Origin: JALHSW01 sp963720675
GTDB taxonomy: Bacteria; Actinomycetota; Acidimicrobiia; IMCC26256; PALSA-555
Reading direction: 5' to 3'
DNA length: 64,000 nucleotides
NCBI GenBank assembly: GCA_963720675.1
Contig: CAVRGH010000005.1
Location: 248,001 to 312,000, forward strand
Shown here in pieces: positions 53,640-62,761 of this stretch. Position 1 is the first letter of the stretch. Each line of letters opens with the position of its first letter. The position numbers and the translations under genes were made by a program. The notes below the pieces were generated by a model, which had not been told where the DNA came from, did not search any database, and saw only the letters and a list, made by a program, of their open reading frames with translations.

Positions 53640-55205
53640 TCAGATCGCGCGCTCCTTGCCTTCCCAGTACGGGTCGCGCAGCTTGCGCTTGTACAGCTTC
53701 CCGTTGGGGTCGCGCGGCATCTCCGTCGTGAAGTCGATCGACTTCGGGCGCTTGAACTTCGCGAGCCGCTCGGTCGACCACGCGAGGATCTCCGCCTCGA
53801 GCTCGTCGTTGCCCTCGACGCCCTCCATCGGCTCGACGACCGCCTTCACCTCTTCGCCCCAGTCGGGGTGGGGGATCCCGAAGACCGCGACGTCCGCGAC
53901 CTTCGGGTGCATGATCAGCTCGCTCTCGATCTCGGCGGGATAGATGTTGGCGCCGCCCGAGATGATCATGTCGATCTTGCGGTCGGAGAGGAACAGCCAG
54001 CCGTCGTCGTCGAGGAAGCCGACGTCACCAACGGTGAAGTACTTGCCCTGGCGGGACTTGTCGGTCTTGTCCTTGTCCTTGTAGTACTCGAAGTTGCCCG
54101 TCATCATGTGCATGTAGACGGTGCCGATCTCGTTCGGGGGCAGCTCGTTGCCGTCGTCGTCGAGGATCACGACCTCCGAGATCGGCCATGCCCGTCCGAC
54201 GGTGCCCGGGTGCTCGAGCCACTCCTCGGCGAACACGATCGTCCCGCCACCCTCGCTCGCGGCGTAGTACTCGTCGATCACCGGGCCCCACCACTCGATC
54301 ATCTGACGCTTCACGTCGGGGGGACACGGGGCCGCGGCATGCACCATGTGGCGGAGCGACGACACGTCGTACTTGGCCCGCTCCTCCTCGGGCACACCGA
54401 GGAGCCGCACGAACTGCGTCGGCACCATGTGCGTGTTCGTCACCTTGTACTTGTCGATGAGGTGGAGCATCTGCGGCGCAGTCCACTTGTCCATCAGCAC
54501 GATGGTGTGCCCGATGTTGATCGCGGAGCCGGAGAAGTTGAGGACCGCGGTGTGGTACAGCGGCGAGCCGACGATGTGCACGTTGTCGTCGAACGGCTGC
54601 AGCTGGAACATGTAGAGCATCCCGCCGAACCCGTTCCCCGCGGTCTCGGGGTCGATCCCGGACAGGGCGCGGCGGACTCCCTTCGGCTTCCCCGTGGTGC
54701 CGGAGGTGTAGTTCATGATCATCCCGGCGGTCCGGTCCTCGGGCGCCGTCGACGGCTGACCGTCGGTGATGTCCGAGTACGCCCGGAACGACGGGATCTC
54801 GCCGCCGACCACGAAGCGGCCCTCGGCGGGGAAGTCGATCTCGTCGGCTGCGGCCTTCGCGTCGTCGGCGAACCGTGCGTGGGCGATGAAGGCCTTGGCC
54901 TCGCAGTCGCCCACGATGTACGCGATCTCGGGCCCGACGAGGTGCCAGTTGATCGGGATCAGGTAGAAGCCGGCCTGCGTGACCGCGAGGAACAGCTCGA
55001 AGACCTCGGCGCAGTTCGGCAGCAGCATGGCGATCGCGTCGCCGGGCTGGAAGCCCATGGCGCGCAGGCCGTGCACGAGCTGGTTGCACGACGCGAGCAG
55101 CTCACCCGCAGGGATCTCCCGCTCGTCGGGATCCACCAGGGCCAGGTGGTCCGGGTTCGCCTCGGCGATCTTCCAGAAGCCCAGGGTGGGGGGTGCGTCT
55201 GCCAT
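53640..55205 (-). CDS. Acyl-CoA synthetase (AMP-forming)
   Basis: A 521-residue ANL-superfamily ligase that activates a carboxylic acid with ATP and CoA. The P-loop is MNYTSGTTGKPKGVRR (about 171-186), followed by the A5 motif YYAASEGGG, the adenine site TVGDVGFLDDDGW, DRKIDMIISGGANIYP, and the C-terminal Lys in PNGKLYKRKLR. It is of the FadD type close to those in steroid or long-chain acid catabolism. ATG 55205 begins seven bases after the second synthetase gene. Confidence 0.92.
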   Translation of the reverse strand: MADAPPTLGFWKIAEANPDHLALVDPDEREIPAGELLASCNQLVHGLRAMGFQPGDAIAMLLPNCAEVFELFLAVTQAGFYLIPINWHLVGPEIAYIVGDCEAKAFIAHARFADDAKAAADEIDFPAEGRFVVGGEIPSFRAYSDITDGQPSTAPEDRTAGMIMNYTSGTTGKPKGVRRALSGIDPETAGNGFGGMLYMFQLQPFDDNVHIVGSPLYHTAVLNFSGSAINIGHTIVLMDKWTAPQMLHLIDKYKVTNTHMVPTQFVRLLGVPEEERAKYDVSSLRHMVHAAAPCPPDVKRQMIEWWGPVIDEYYAASEGGGTIVFAEEWLEHPGTVGRAWPISEVVILDDDGNELPPNEIGTVYMHMMTGNFEYYKDKDKTDKSRQGKYFTVGDVGFLDDDGWLFLSDRKIDMIISGGANIYPAEIESELIMHPKVADVAVFGIPHPDWGEEVKAVVEPMEGVEGNDELEAEILAWSTERLAKFKRPKSIDFTTEMPRDPNGKLYKRKLRDPYWEGKERAI

Positions 55206-55211
55206 GAGGTG

Positions 55212-56900
55212 CTACTCGCTCTCTGTGTCGTCGGAATCGGCTGCAGCGGTGGAGTCGGTGGCCAGGCGCTTGGCCCAGCGGTAGTCGGGCTTGCCCACGG
55301 GCGTCCGCGGGATGTCGTCGGTGAGGTGCAGCTGCCGGGGAACTTTGTAGCGCGCCAGGTGCTTGTCGCAGTACGTGCTCAGGTCCGCGAGGGTGGGCAT
55401 CGTCCCGGGTCGGGGTTCGACGATCGCGGCGACCCGCTGGCCGAAGCGGTCGTCGGGGACACCGACGACGACGGCGTCGAAGACCTCGGGGTGGGCCTTG
55501 AGGACGGCTTCGACCTCCTCGACGTAGACCTTCTCGCCACCGGTGTTGATGCACACCGAGCCCCGGCCGAGGAGCTCGAGCGTTCCGTCCTCGTTGATCG
55601 TCGCGAAGTCGCCGGGGACGACCCAGCGCACGCCGTCGGGATCGACGAGGAACGTCGCCGCGGTCTTCTCGTCGTCCTTGTAGTACCCGAGGGGGATGTG
55701 GCCACGGCGGGCGAGCATCCCCACCTCACCGGAACCCGGTGCCACCGGGCGGCGGTCCTCCCCGAGCACGTTCACGACGTCGCTGATGGTGAACTTCGGG
55801 CCGGCGGCCGGTCCGTCGGAGTCCATCACCGTGCCCGCGGCTCCGGTCTCGGTCGCGCCGAACGAGTCGGCGATGAACGCGTCGGGGAAGTGCTTCCGGA
55901 GCTCTTCCTTCACGGCCTTCGACATGATCGCCCCACCGGACCCGATGATCGCGAGGTTCGGGAGGTCGTAGCGCGCGCCGGGCGCGGCGAGGGCGTCGGT
56001 GAGCGGACGAGCCATCGCGTCGCCCACCACCATGATCGAGTGCGCGCCCTCGCGCTCGGCGAGGCGCAGCACACCCTCACCGCTGTAGTGGTGCGACGTG
56101 TTGAGGACGACGGTGTTGCCGCCGTAGAAGCTGATGAAGCTGGTCCACTGGCCGCCGCCGTGCATCACCGGCGCGTTCACGATCCCCACGGTGGCCTCGG
56201 CGTCGGGCTTCACCCGGGTCGCCAGCTCCTCGGGGGTGGTGATGGGCGGCTGGCCGAAGCCGCCACCGCCGAGGGCCGCGAAGAAGATGTCCTCCTGGCG
56301 CCACAGCACACCCTTCGGCAGCCCGGTCGTGCCGCCGGTGTAGAGGACGTAGAGGTCGTCGGGGGAGCGCGGCGCGAAGTCGCGGGCCGGACTCGCCGCG
56401 GCGAGCGCGTCCTCGTAGGCCACCGCGCCGAGCGCCGCGAGCGCCTTGTCGATCGCGTCGCGCTCGGCCGGGGTCTCGGTCGGTGCACCCGAGCCGGGCA
56501 CCCCACCCTCGATGACCACGAAGTGGCGGAGCTTGGGGGCGTCGCCATGGACCTCCGCGAGCAGCGGGGCGAAGCCCCGTTCGAAGATCACCGCGACCGC
56601 GTCGGAGTTCTCCAGGAGGTAGCCCAGCTCCGCGGCCACGTAGCGGTAGTTGACGTTGATCACCGAGGCCCGGGCCTTGTAGATGCCCAGCTCGGCCTCG
56701 ATCCACTCCGCGCGGTTCCAGGCGTACACCGCAACGTGGTCCCCGGGCCCGATGCCGGCGTCGAGGAGGTGATGGGCGAGCCGGCTCGCCCGCTCGTCGA
56801 GCTGCCGGTAGGTCAGCCGGGTGACCCCCGCGACGAGGGCCAGGCGGTCCGGGACGGTGTCGGCGACGATCTCGAAGAGGTCGGCCAGGTTGAACTCCAC
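55212..56900 (-). CDS. Acyl-CoA synthetase, FadD19-like
   Basis: A 562-residue acyl-CoA synthetase with the P-loop LYTGGTTGLPKGVLWRQ, the A5 motif DSFGATETGA, PGDFATINEDG and the C-terminal TPVGKPDYRWAK. The start EFNLADLFEIVADTVPDR and the WRQEDIFFA region resemble FadD19, which activates C24-branched sterol side-chain acids. The GTG at 56900 is preferred because the frame upstream crosses a KstR-like palindrome at 56911-56924, 10 bases away. It is divergent from an SDR gene. Confidence 0.9.
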   Translation of the reverse strand: MEFNLADLFEIVADTVPDRLALVAGVTRLTYRQLDERASRLAHHLLDAGIGPGDHVAVYAWNRAEWIEAELGIYKARASVINVNYRYVAAELGYLLENSDAVAVIFERGFAPLLAEVHGDAPKLRHFVVIEGGVPGSGAPTETPAERDAIDKALAALGAVAYEDALAAASPARDFAPRSPDDLYVLYTGGTTGLPKGVLWRQEDIFFAALGGGGFGQPPITTPEELATRVKPDAEATVGIVNAPVMHGGGQWTSFISFYGGNTVVLNTSHHYSGEGVLRLAEREGAHSIMVVGDAMARPLTDALAAPGARYDLPNLAIIGSGGAIMSKAVKEELRKHFPDAFIADSFGATETGAAGTVMDSDGPAAGPKFTISDVVNVLGEDRRPVAPGSGEVGMLARRGHIPLGYYKDDEKTAATFLVDPDGVRWVVPGDFATINEDGTLELLGRGSVCINTGGEKVYVEEVEAVLKAHPEVFDAVVVGVPDDRFGQRVAAIVEPRPGTMPTLADLSTYCDKHLARYKVPRQLHLTDDIPRTPVGKPDYRWAKRLATDSTAAADSDDTESE

Positions 56901-56910
56901 GGGGATCGAG

Positions 56911-56924
56911 TAGAACACGTTCTT
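56911..56924. promoter_or_regulatory. KstR-like operator, site 3 (best)
   Basis: TAGAACACGTTCTT differs only in its last base from the perfect palindrome TAGAACACGTTCTA and from TnnAACnnGTTnnA. It lies 10 bases before the FadD-like start and 88 before the divergent SDR start, so one bound repressor could cover both promoters. Confidence 0.6.
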
Positions 56925-57012
56925 GTCAGGCGCGGCAAGGCGGTCCCGGCGAAGCACCGCGGACCGCCCGGCCGGGTCCATCGACCGGGGTGACGAGCTC
57001 GAGCGGAGGGAA

Positions 57013-57798
57013 ATGGGGATCCTGGAGGGACGAGTGGCGATCGTCTCGGGCGTCGGTCCCGGGATGGGGCGGGCCATCGCGCTCGAGCTCGCGGGCGCCG
57101 GGGCCGACGTCGCCCTCGGGGCCCGACGGGAGGCGTCGTGGCGCCCGGTGGCCGAGGCGGTCGAGGCGCTCGGGCGACGCGCCATCGGGGTCTCCACCGA
57201 CATCACCGACCCGGACCAGGGTCGCCGGCTCGCCGACACCACGGCAGCCGAGCTCGGCCGCGTCGACGTCCTCGTCAACAACGCGTTCGCCGAAGAGGAC
57301 TGGCACGACCCGTTCGACGGGTTCGATCCGGACCGCTGGCGCCAACCGATCGACGTGAACGTGTTCGGCACGTTGTCGCTCTGTCAGGCGACGGTGCCGC
57401 ACCTGCGCGCCGTGGGCGGTGGATCGATCGTGATGATCACCACGCTCTCGGTGCGGAACCCGATCCCGTTGCTCGCGGGCTACGCCGCGTCGAAGCGCGC
57501 GCTCACGACCGCTGCGCAGGTGCTGGCGAAGGAGCTGGGCTCGGCGAAGATCCGGGTGAACTGCGTGGCCCCCGGCCACATCCGCGGCGCGTCACTCGAC
57601 GAGTACTTCGACTGGATCGCCGAGCAGCGCGGGATCGCACCCGACGACGTCGCCGATGAGATCGCGGCGCAGAACGCGATCCACCATCTCGCGAGCCCGG
57701 AGGAGATCGCGCCCGCCGTGCTCTTCTTCGCGTCCGACCTGTCGCGGGTGATCACCGGCCAGACCCTCGACGTGAACTGCGGCCGAACGTTCGACTGA
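57013..57798 (+). CDS. SDR-family oxidoreductase
   Basis: A 261-residue SDR with SGVGPGMG (12-19), NNAF, and a GYAASKRAL active site. The VSGVGPGMGR pattern and the ending VITGQTLDVNCGRTFD mark it as the same subgroup as the next gene, with which it shares about half its residues. ATG 57013 is preceded by GGAGGG. It is divergent from the FadD19-like gene. Confidence 0.88.
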   Translation: MGILEGRVAIVSGVGPGMGRAIALELAGAGADVALGARREASWRPVAEAVEALGRRAIGVSTDITDPDQGRRLADTTAAELGRVDVLVNNAFAEEDWHDPFDGFDPDRWRQPIDVNVFGTLSLCQATVPHLRAVGGGSIVMITTLSVRNPIPLLAGYAASKRALTTAAQVLAKELGSAKIRVNCVAPGHIRGASLDEYFDWIAEQRGIAPDDVADEIAAQNAIHHLASPEEIAPAVLFFASDLSRVITGQTLDVNCGRTFD

Positions 57799-57846
57799 CC
57801 CTACCTCTCCACAATCTCATACGACGAAGCAGGAAAGGACGAGCAC

Positions 57847-58650
57847 ATGCTCCTGGAAGGCAAGCGTTGCATCGTGTCGGGCGTGGGGCCCGGACTCGGC
57901 AGGGAGATCGCACTGCTGTTCGCACGCGAGGGTGCCGACGTCGCGCTCGGCGCCCGTACCGAGTCGTACCTCGAAGAGGTGAAGGGCGAGATCGAGGCGC
58001 TGGGCCGCAAGGCGGTCGTCGCCCGTACCGACATCACCGAGCAGTCGCAGTGCGACGCGCTCGCGAAGGCGTGCGTCGATGCGTTCGGCGGCATCGACGT
58101 GCTGGTCCACAACGCGTTCGCGGGCGACGTCTTCCAGCTCTTCGAGGACGTCGACCTGGCGGCGTGGCGCCAGATCATGGACGTCAACCTCTTCGGCAGC
58201 CTGCAGCTCACCAAGTCGGTGCTCCCGACCATGAAGGCGCAGGGAGCCCGGGCGGCAGGCGAGGCGCAGGGGGGCTCGATCATCTTCGTCAACTCGATGA
58301 TCATGAGGAAGGTGCTCCCGCTGCAGGGCGGCTACGCGACGTCGAAGGGCGCGCTCATGACCGCAGCGCAGGTGCTGGCCAAGGAGCTCGGGACGCACAA
58401 GATCCGGGTCAACTCGATCGTCCCGGGCTGGATGATGGGCCCGTCGGTCGAGATGTACTTCCAGATGATGGAGAGCCAGACCGGCAAGACGCATCAGGAG
58501 TCCTACGACGAGGTCGCGTCGCAGATCACGCTGGGTGAGATCCCACCCGACGGTGACTGCGCGAACGCGGCGCTGTTCTTCGCGTCCGACATGTCGCGGG
58601 TGATCACGGGCCAGTCCCTCGACGTCAACGGCGGCGAGGTCTTCCACTAG
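57847..58650 (+). CDS. SDR-family oxidoreductase
   Basis: A 267-residue SDR with SGVGPGLG (10-17), HNAF in place of NNAG, NSMIM before the active-site GYATSKGAL, and the ending ITGQSLDVNGGEVFH. A 15-residue insertion (MKAQGARAAGEAQGG region) precedes the catalytic Ser. Paralogue of the gene before it. AGGAAAGGA lies before ATG 57847. Confidence 0.89.
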   Translation: MLLEGKRCIVSGVGPGLGREIALLFAREGADVALGARTESYLEEVKGEIEALGRKAVVARTDITEQSQCDALAKACVDAFGGIDVLVHNAFAGDVFQLFEDVDLAAWRQIMDVNLFGSLQLTKSVLPTMKAQGARAAGEAQGGSIIFVNSMIMRKVLPLQGGYATSKGALMTAAQVLAKELGTHKIRVNSIVPGWMMGPSVEMYFQMMESQTGKTHQESYDEVASQITLGEIPPDGDCANAALFFASDMSRVITGQSLDVNGGEVFH

Positions 58651-58698
58651 CCCGCGGCCGACGAAGCCCGCGGACCGGACCCAACGGACGACGGCCTC

Positions 58699-59737
58699 GT
58701 GAGGAATCGGGTGCTCGGGGTCGCCGGAGCCGAGCAGGCGCTCGACACCGCGGCCGACCGGCTCGGCACGCGCCTCGGGGTCGATGGTCCCGAGATCCTG
58801 CGTGAGCGCTCGGCGATCCTGGGGATCGCGCCGCAGGGAACCGTGTCGGCCGGGGGAAGCGCTCGGCTCTTCCTCGCCGGCGACGGAGTGTGGGTCGCCC
58901 TCAACCTCGCGCGGCGGAGCGACGTCGACCTGCTCGCCGCGTGGGTGGAGCACGAGTGGGATGGCGCGCCGTGGGAGGTGGTGGCCGCGCATCTGCGCGC
59001 CGCGGACTCGACGCAGGCCGTCGAGCGCGCCCAGCTCCTCGGGATCCCCGCCGCGCGTGCCGTCGGCGCTCCGGAACCCGGCCGGGCCACGCCGGTGCGG
59101 GTCGGTGGCGCAGGTCGGGGGGTGCAGTCCGGTCGCCCGGACGTCCCGCTCGTGATCGACCTCTCGGCCCTGTGGGCCGGGCCACTGTGCACGCGTCTGC
59201 TCCGGATGCACGGGGCGCGCGTCGTGAAGGTCGAGCTCGCCGGACGGCCCGACGGCGCGCGCTTCGGGGACCCGCGGTTCTGGCAGTGCCTGAATGCCGA
59301 GAAGGAGCTGGTGACGCTGGATCGCGCCGACGCCGAGCAGGCCGCCTCGTTGGAGACCCTGCTCGACGCCGCGGATGTGGTCGTCACGGGTGCGCGCCCG
59401 CGCGCGCTGCAGCAGCTCGGGCTGGAGCTCGATCGCCGGGTGCGCGACGCAGGGCCTGATCTGGGTCTCGATCACGGGCTACGGCTTCGCGGGCGCGTGG
59501 CACGACCGGGTGGCCTTCGGTGACGACGCGGCCGTCGCCGGCGGGCTCGCCGTGACGGCCGGGGGTCCCGACGCCCCGGTGTTCGTCGGTGACGCTCCCG
59601 CTGATCCCCTGGCCGGCCTGCATGCCGCCGGCGCGGTGCTGGAGTGCCTCGAGCAGCAGCGGGGGGCGTTCCTGGACGTCTCGATGCGGGATGCCGTGGG
59701 CGACGCCGTCGCGCGAGCCACCGCTACGCTGGCCTGA
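58699..59737 (+). CDS. CaiB/BaiF-type CoA-transferase with apparently permuted domains, one frameshift
   Basis: About 346 residues after correction. Residues 1-150 look like the part that normally lies C-terminal in the family (ARLFLAGDGVWVALNLAR, then ERAQLLGIPAA), while the part that normally starts the protein (VIDLSALWAGPLCTRLL, then VKVELAGRPDG, then LNAEKELVTLD) begins near residue 150. The protein ends directly after the block FLDVSMRDAVGDAV. The catalytic Asp should be in FGDDAAVAGG. One base is extra near 59450-59454 (GCAGGGCCTG), between VRDAG and LIWVSITGYG. Transfers CoA between acids; partners unknown. Confidence 0.8.
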
Positions 59738-59785
59738 CCCGTCGAACGTCTCCCGAGCTTTCCGAGGACGAGGAGCAGCATCGCC

Positions 59786-60292
59786 ATGGCCCGACTCGCA
59801 CTGCCCGATGGCCCCGACGTCGCCGACCAGCCCGAGATCGTGAAGATCTGGAGCCTCCGGCCCGAGATGGGGGCTGCCGTCGCCGGGCTGTCGCACGCCG
59901 TCTACTCGGAGAGCATCCTGCCGGCACGTGTCAAGGAAGTCGCCCGGATGCGCATCGCGCAGATCAACGGCTGCGTCGTGTGCATGGGCTGGCGGATCCC
60001 CGAGCTCGCCGCGCAGGGGGTCACCGAAGAGCTGTACGCGGGAGTCGAGGACGCGGCGAACGATCCGCAGTACTCGGTGCAGGAACGGCTCGCGGTCGAG
60101 TACGCCGAGAAGTTCGCGCTCGATCATCGGTCGCTCGACGACGCGTTCTACGACCGGCTCAAGGAGCAGTTCACCGACCCCGAGATCCTCGACCTCACGA
60201 TCTGCATCGGCAACTGGGTCGCGTTCGGCCGCCTCACGATGCTCCTCGACCTCGACGAGGCGTGCGAGGTCCGGCTCCGCGCCACCACCTGA
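59786..60292 (+). CDS. Carboxymuconolactone decarboxylase family protein (AhpD-like)
   Basis: A 168-residue AhpD-like helical protein. The region RVKEVARMRIAQINGCVVCMGW contains the CxxC redox pair, followed by the helix-rich C-terminal half with ERLAVEYAEKFALDH. Members are peroxidase partners or thiol-linked decarboxylases. ATG 59786 has GAGGAGCAGC upstream. It shares its fold with the partial gene at 63567. Confidence 0.87.
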   Translation: MARLALPDGPDVADQPEIVKIWSLRPEMGAAVAGLSHAVYSESILPARVKEVARMRIAQINGCVVCMGWRIPELAAQGVTEELYAGVEDAANDPQYSVQERLAVEYAEKFALDHRSLDDAFYDRLKEQFTDPEILDLTICIGNWVAFGRLTMLLDLDEACEVRLRATT

Positions 60293-60321
60293 TTCCCGAG
60301 CTCGAGCGTGGCGAGACGAGC

Positions 60322-61530
60322 ATGACGATCCCTTCGTCGCAGGTCGGAAAGCTGGATCTCTTCGATCTCGACCTCTTCGCCGACGGGCCGCCCCACGAGC
60401 TGTTCCAGCGGCTGCGTGACGAGTCCCCGGTCTGCTTCCTGCCCGAGCCCGAGGGCCCGGGCTTCTGGGCCGTCACCCGCTACGACGACGTCGTCGCGGT
60501 CTCGCGCGACGCCGCGACCTTCACGTCGGCGCCGCGCGTGTTCATCGCGGATCCCGAAGGCCCGGCCGACGACGAGCACCTGTTGATCAACATCGACCCG
60601 CCACGCCACACGAAGCTGCGCAAGATCGTGAACCGCGGGTTCACCCCTCGCCAGGTCGCGGTGCTCGAGCCGCGGGTGCGCGAGATCGTCGTCGGGCTCC
60701 TCGACCACGCGCAGGCGCGGGGCGAGTTCGACCTCGTGACCGACGTGTCGGTCGAGCTGCCGCTGCAGGTGATCGCGGAGCTGGTCGGTGTTCCCCACGA
60801 GGACCGGCACCGCATCTTCGCCCTGACCGAGGTGATGATGAGCATCGGCGATCCCGAGCTCGGCTACACCGCGGAGGACGCGCGCGCCGCGATCGGGGAG
60901 ATGTTCAGCTATGCCGACGCGATGGCCCAGGATCGTCAGGCGAACCCGGGCGACGATCTCTTCAGCCTCATCCTGCAGGCCGATGTCGACGGTGAGGCAC
61001 TCACCCCGATCGAGACCGACGTCTTCTTCATGCTCCTGATGAACGCGGGGAGCGAGACCACCCGCAACCTCATCACCGGCGGGATGCTGGCGCTCTTCGA
61101 CCACCCGGAGGAGCGCGCCCGCCTCGCGGCCGACGCGACGCTCCTGCCCTCGGCGATCGAGGAGATGCTGCGCTGGGTGACGCCGGTCATGCACTTCCGC
61201 CGCACCGCGGCCCACGACGTCGAGCTGGCAGGTCAGCAGGTCCGCGCCGGCGACAAGGTCGTCCTCTGGTACACGTCCGCGAACCGCGACGAGCGGGCCT
61301 TCCCCGACGCCGCCCGGTTCGACGTCGGCCGCACCCCCAACGACCACGTGGCCTTCGGCGCCGGGGGGCCGCACTTCTGTCTCGGCGCGAGCCTGGCCCG
61401 CCTCGAGGCCCGCGTGATCTTCGAGGAGCTGCTCACCCGGATGCCGACGCTCACGCCGGCCGGCCCGGTGCGCCGGCTCGGCTCGAACTTCATCAACGGC
61501 ATCAAGGCCCTCCCCGTCCGCGTCGCCTGA
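60322..61530 (+). CDS. Cytochrome P450
   Basis: A 402-residue P450 related to that at 40163. The heme loop is FGAGGPHFCLGASLA, the I-helix motif NAGSETTRN and the ExxR is EMLR. The text IDPPRHTKLRKIVNRGFTPR and the ending GSNFINGIKALPVRV place it in the CYP125/CYP142-like group as well. It lies 29 bases after the AhpD-like gene. Substrate probably an alicyclic or alkyl chain carbon. Confidence 0.9.
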   Translation: MTIPSSQVGKLDLFDLDLFADGPPHELFQRLRDESPVCFLPEPEGPGFWAVTRYDDVVAVSRDAATFTSAPRVFIADPEGPADDEHLLINIDPPRHTKLRKIVNRGFTPRQVAVLEPRVREIVVGLLDHAQARGEFDLVTDVSVELPLQVIAELVGVPHEDRHRIFALTEVMMSIGDPELGYTAEDARAAIGEMFSYADAMAQDRQANPGDDLFSLILQADVDGEALTPIETDVFFMLLMNAGSETTRNLITGGMLALFDHPEERARLAADATLLPSAIEEMLRWVTPVMHFRRTAAHDVELAGQQVRAGDKVVLWYTSANRDERAFPDAARFDVGRTPNDHVAFGAGGPHFCLGASLARLEARVIFEELLTRMPTLTPAGPVRRLGSNFINGIKALPVRVA

Positions 61531-61543
61531 GACCTCGCGTCGT

Positions 61544-62008
61544 TCAGCGAGCCGGGGGCGGCGGGCGACGCACGGTGCCGCCGAGCGCGACGGAGCCGCG
61601 GTACAGCACCCAGAAGCGCCGCCGCGCGAACCGCCAGCCCCCGTTGCGCGGCGAGTCGGTGCGCACGTACTCGTCGTCGTAGCACCCGTACAGCTCCGAT
61701 CCGACGCCCTCCCCGGCCGCAGTGGGGCTGTGCTGGAGCTCGCGGAAGTACCAGCGACCGGTCCCGCGGTCGCCGTCGACCTCGGCGCTTCCCGAGAGCA
61801 GCGCTTGCAGGCACAGGTCGTACCCGCGTCGGAGCTCCGCGAACCGGGCGACCGCGTCAGGGCCCGCGAGCTCGCCGTACCCCGGGATCACCCAGACGCC
61901 GTCGTCGGTCCAGCACGCACCCCAGGCATCGGCGTCGCCGCGCGCCACCGCGTCGAGCATGTCGGCGAGCAGCGATCGGATCGCGACGTCGTCCCGAGGA
62001 TCGATCAT
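61544..62008 (-). CDS. SnoaL/NTF2-like protein
   Basis: A 154-residue NTF2-superfamily protein: DDVAIRSLLADMLDAVARGD, WGACWTDDGVWVIPGYG, and the strands RGTGRWYFRELQHS and YDDEYVRTDS. The tail is Pro/Arg-rich. ATG 62008 is chosen as the first start before the conserved helix. It converges with the P450 gene and diverges from the SDR at 62087. Confidence 0.83.
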   Translation of the reverse strand: MIDPRDDVAIRSLLADMLDAVARGDADAWGACWTDDGVWVIPGYGELAGPDAVARFAELRRGYDLCLQALLSGSAEVDGDRGTGRWYFRELQHSPTAAGEGVGSELYGCYDDEYVRTDSPRNGGWRFARRRFWVLYRGSVALGGTVRRPPPPAR

Positions 62009-62086
62009 GCGGGAGCACCGGTCATCGAGGGCGATAGTAGGTTCGCCGCAGTGGTCAGCCCTCCTAGCGGCAACTTGGCGAGCGGG

Positions 62087-62761
62087 ATGCTCGAAGGAAA
62101 GGTCGCGGTCGTCACGGGCGCGGAGCGTCCGCTCGCCGCGGGGCTCAGCGCGGCACTGCGCACCGCCGGCGCGGCGGTCGGCGAGGTGTCGAGCGACGAC
62201 CTGCACGCACGCGATCGCACCGAAGCCGCGTTCGCGCGCTCGGTCCAGGAGCTCGGCGGGCCGATCGACATCGTGGTGCACGCGGCGATGCCGGAGATCG
62301 CGTTCGAGGCGATCGACTTCGAGCAGGTCGACGACGCGCGCTGGGAGGCGGTGTGGGAGGTGACGATGGGCTCGGCCATCCACGCCCTGCAGCTCGGCTT
62401 CGAGCAGATGCGCGGACGCGGTGGCCGGTTCGTGTTCGTGACCCCGACGGTGTCGATGTCGGGCGCAGCGCGGCTGGTGCCGTACACGACCGCAGTCGAA
62501 GGGGTCCGCCTGCTCGCCAAGTCGGCGGCGCGGCAGTGGGGTCCCGACGGGATCACCGTGAACTGCCTCGCGCCCGCGCCGGAACACGTCCCGATCGGTG
62601 TGGTGAGCACCGACGTCTCGTTGGCGCCGGCGGCCCTCGGCGGGCCCGGCGACGCGGAGCTCGATCTCGGTCCGGTGGCGGTCTTCCTGGCGAGCGACGC
62701 CTCCCACGCCCTCACCGGCGCGACGTTGTGCGCCGACGGCGGCGTCTGGATGGCCCCGTGA
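62087..62761 (+). CDS. SDR-fold protein lacking the catalytic motifs
   Basis: A 224-residue protein with the SDR fold, but the usual TGxxxGxG is TGAERPLAAG, NNAG is HAAM, and the active-site YxxxK is YTTAV, so Lys is missing. The end GATLCADGGVWMAP is normal for an SDR. It is therefore probably not an active dehydrogenase; it may form a pair with the next SDR, whose GTG start overlaps its stop. ATG 62087 is preferred, though an in-frame GTG at 62051 exists. Confidence 0.8.
   Translation: MLEGKVAVVTGAERPLAAGLSAALRTAGAAVGEVSSDDLHARDRTEAAFARSVQELGGPIDIVVHAAMPEIAFEAIDFEQVDDARWEAVWEVTMGSAIHALQLGFEQMRGRGGRFVFVTPTVSMSGAARLVPYTTAVEGVRLLAKSAARQWGPDGITVNCLAPAPEHVPIGVVSTDVSLAPAALGGPGDAELDLGPVAVFLASDASHALTGATLCADGGVWMAP

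Noticed and set aside
53583..56993. Plus-strand frame of 1136 codons
   Set aside because: It runs antisense to two acyl-CoA synthetase genes with full catalytic motifs; its product is rich in Arg, Gly, Asp, Val and His without family motifs, as expected from the complement of GC-rich codons.
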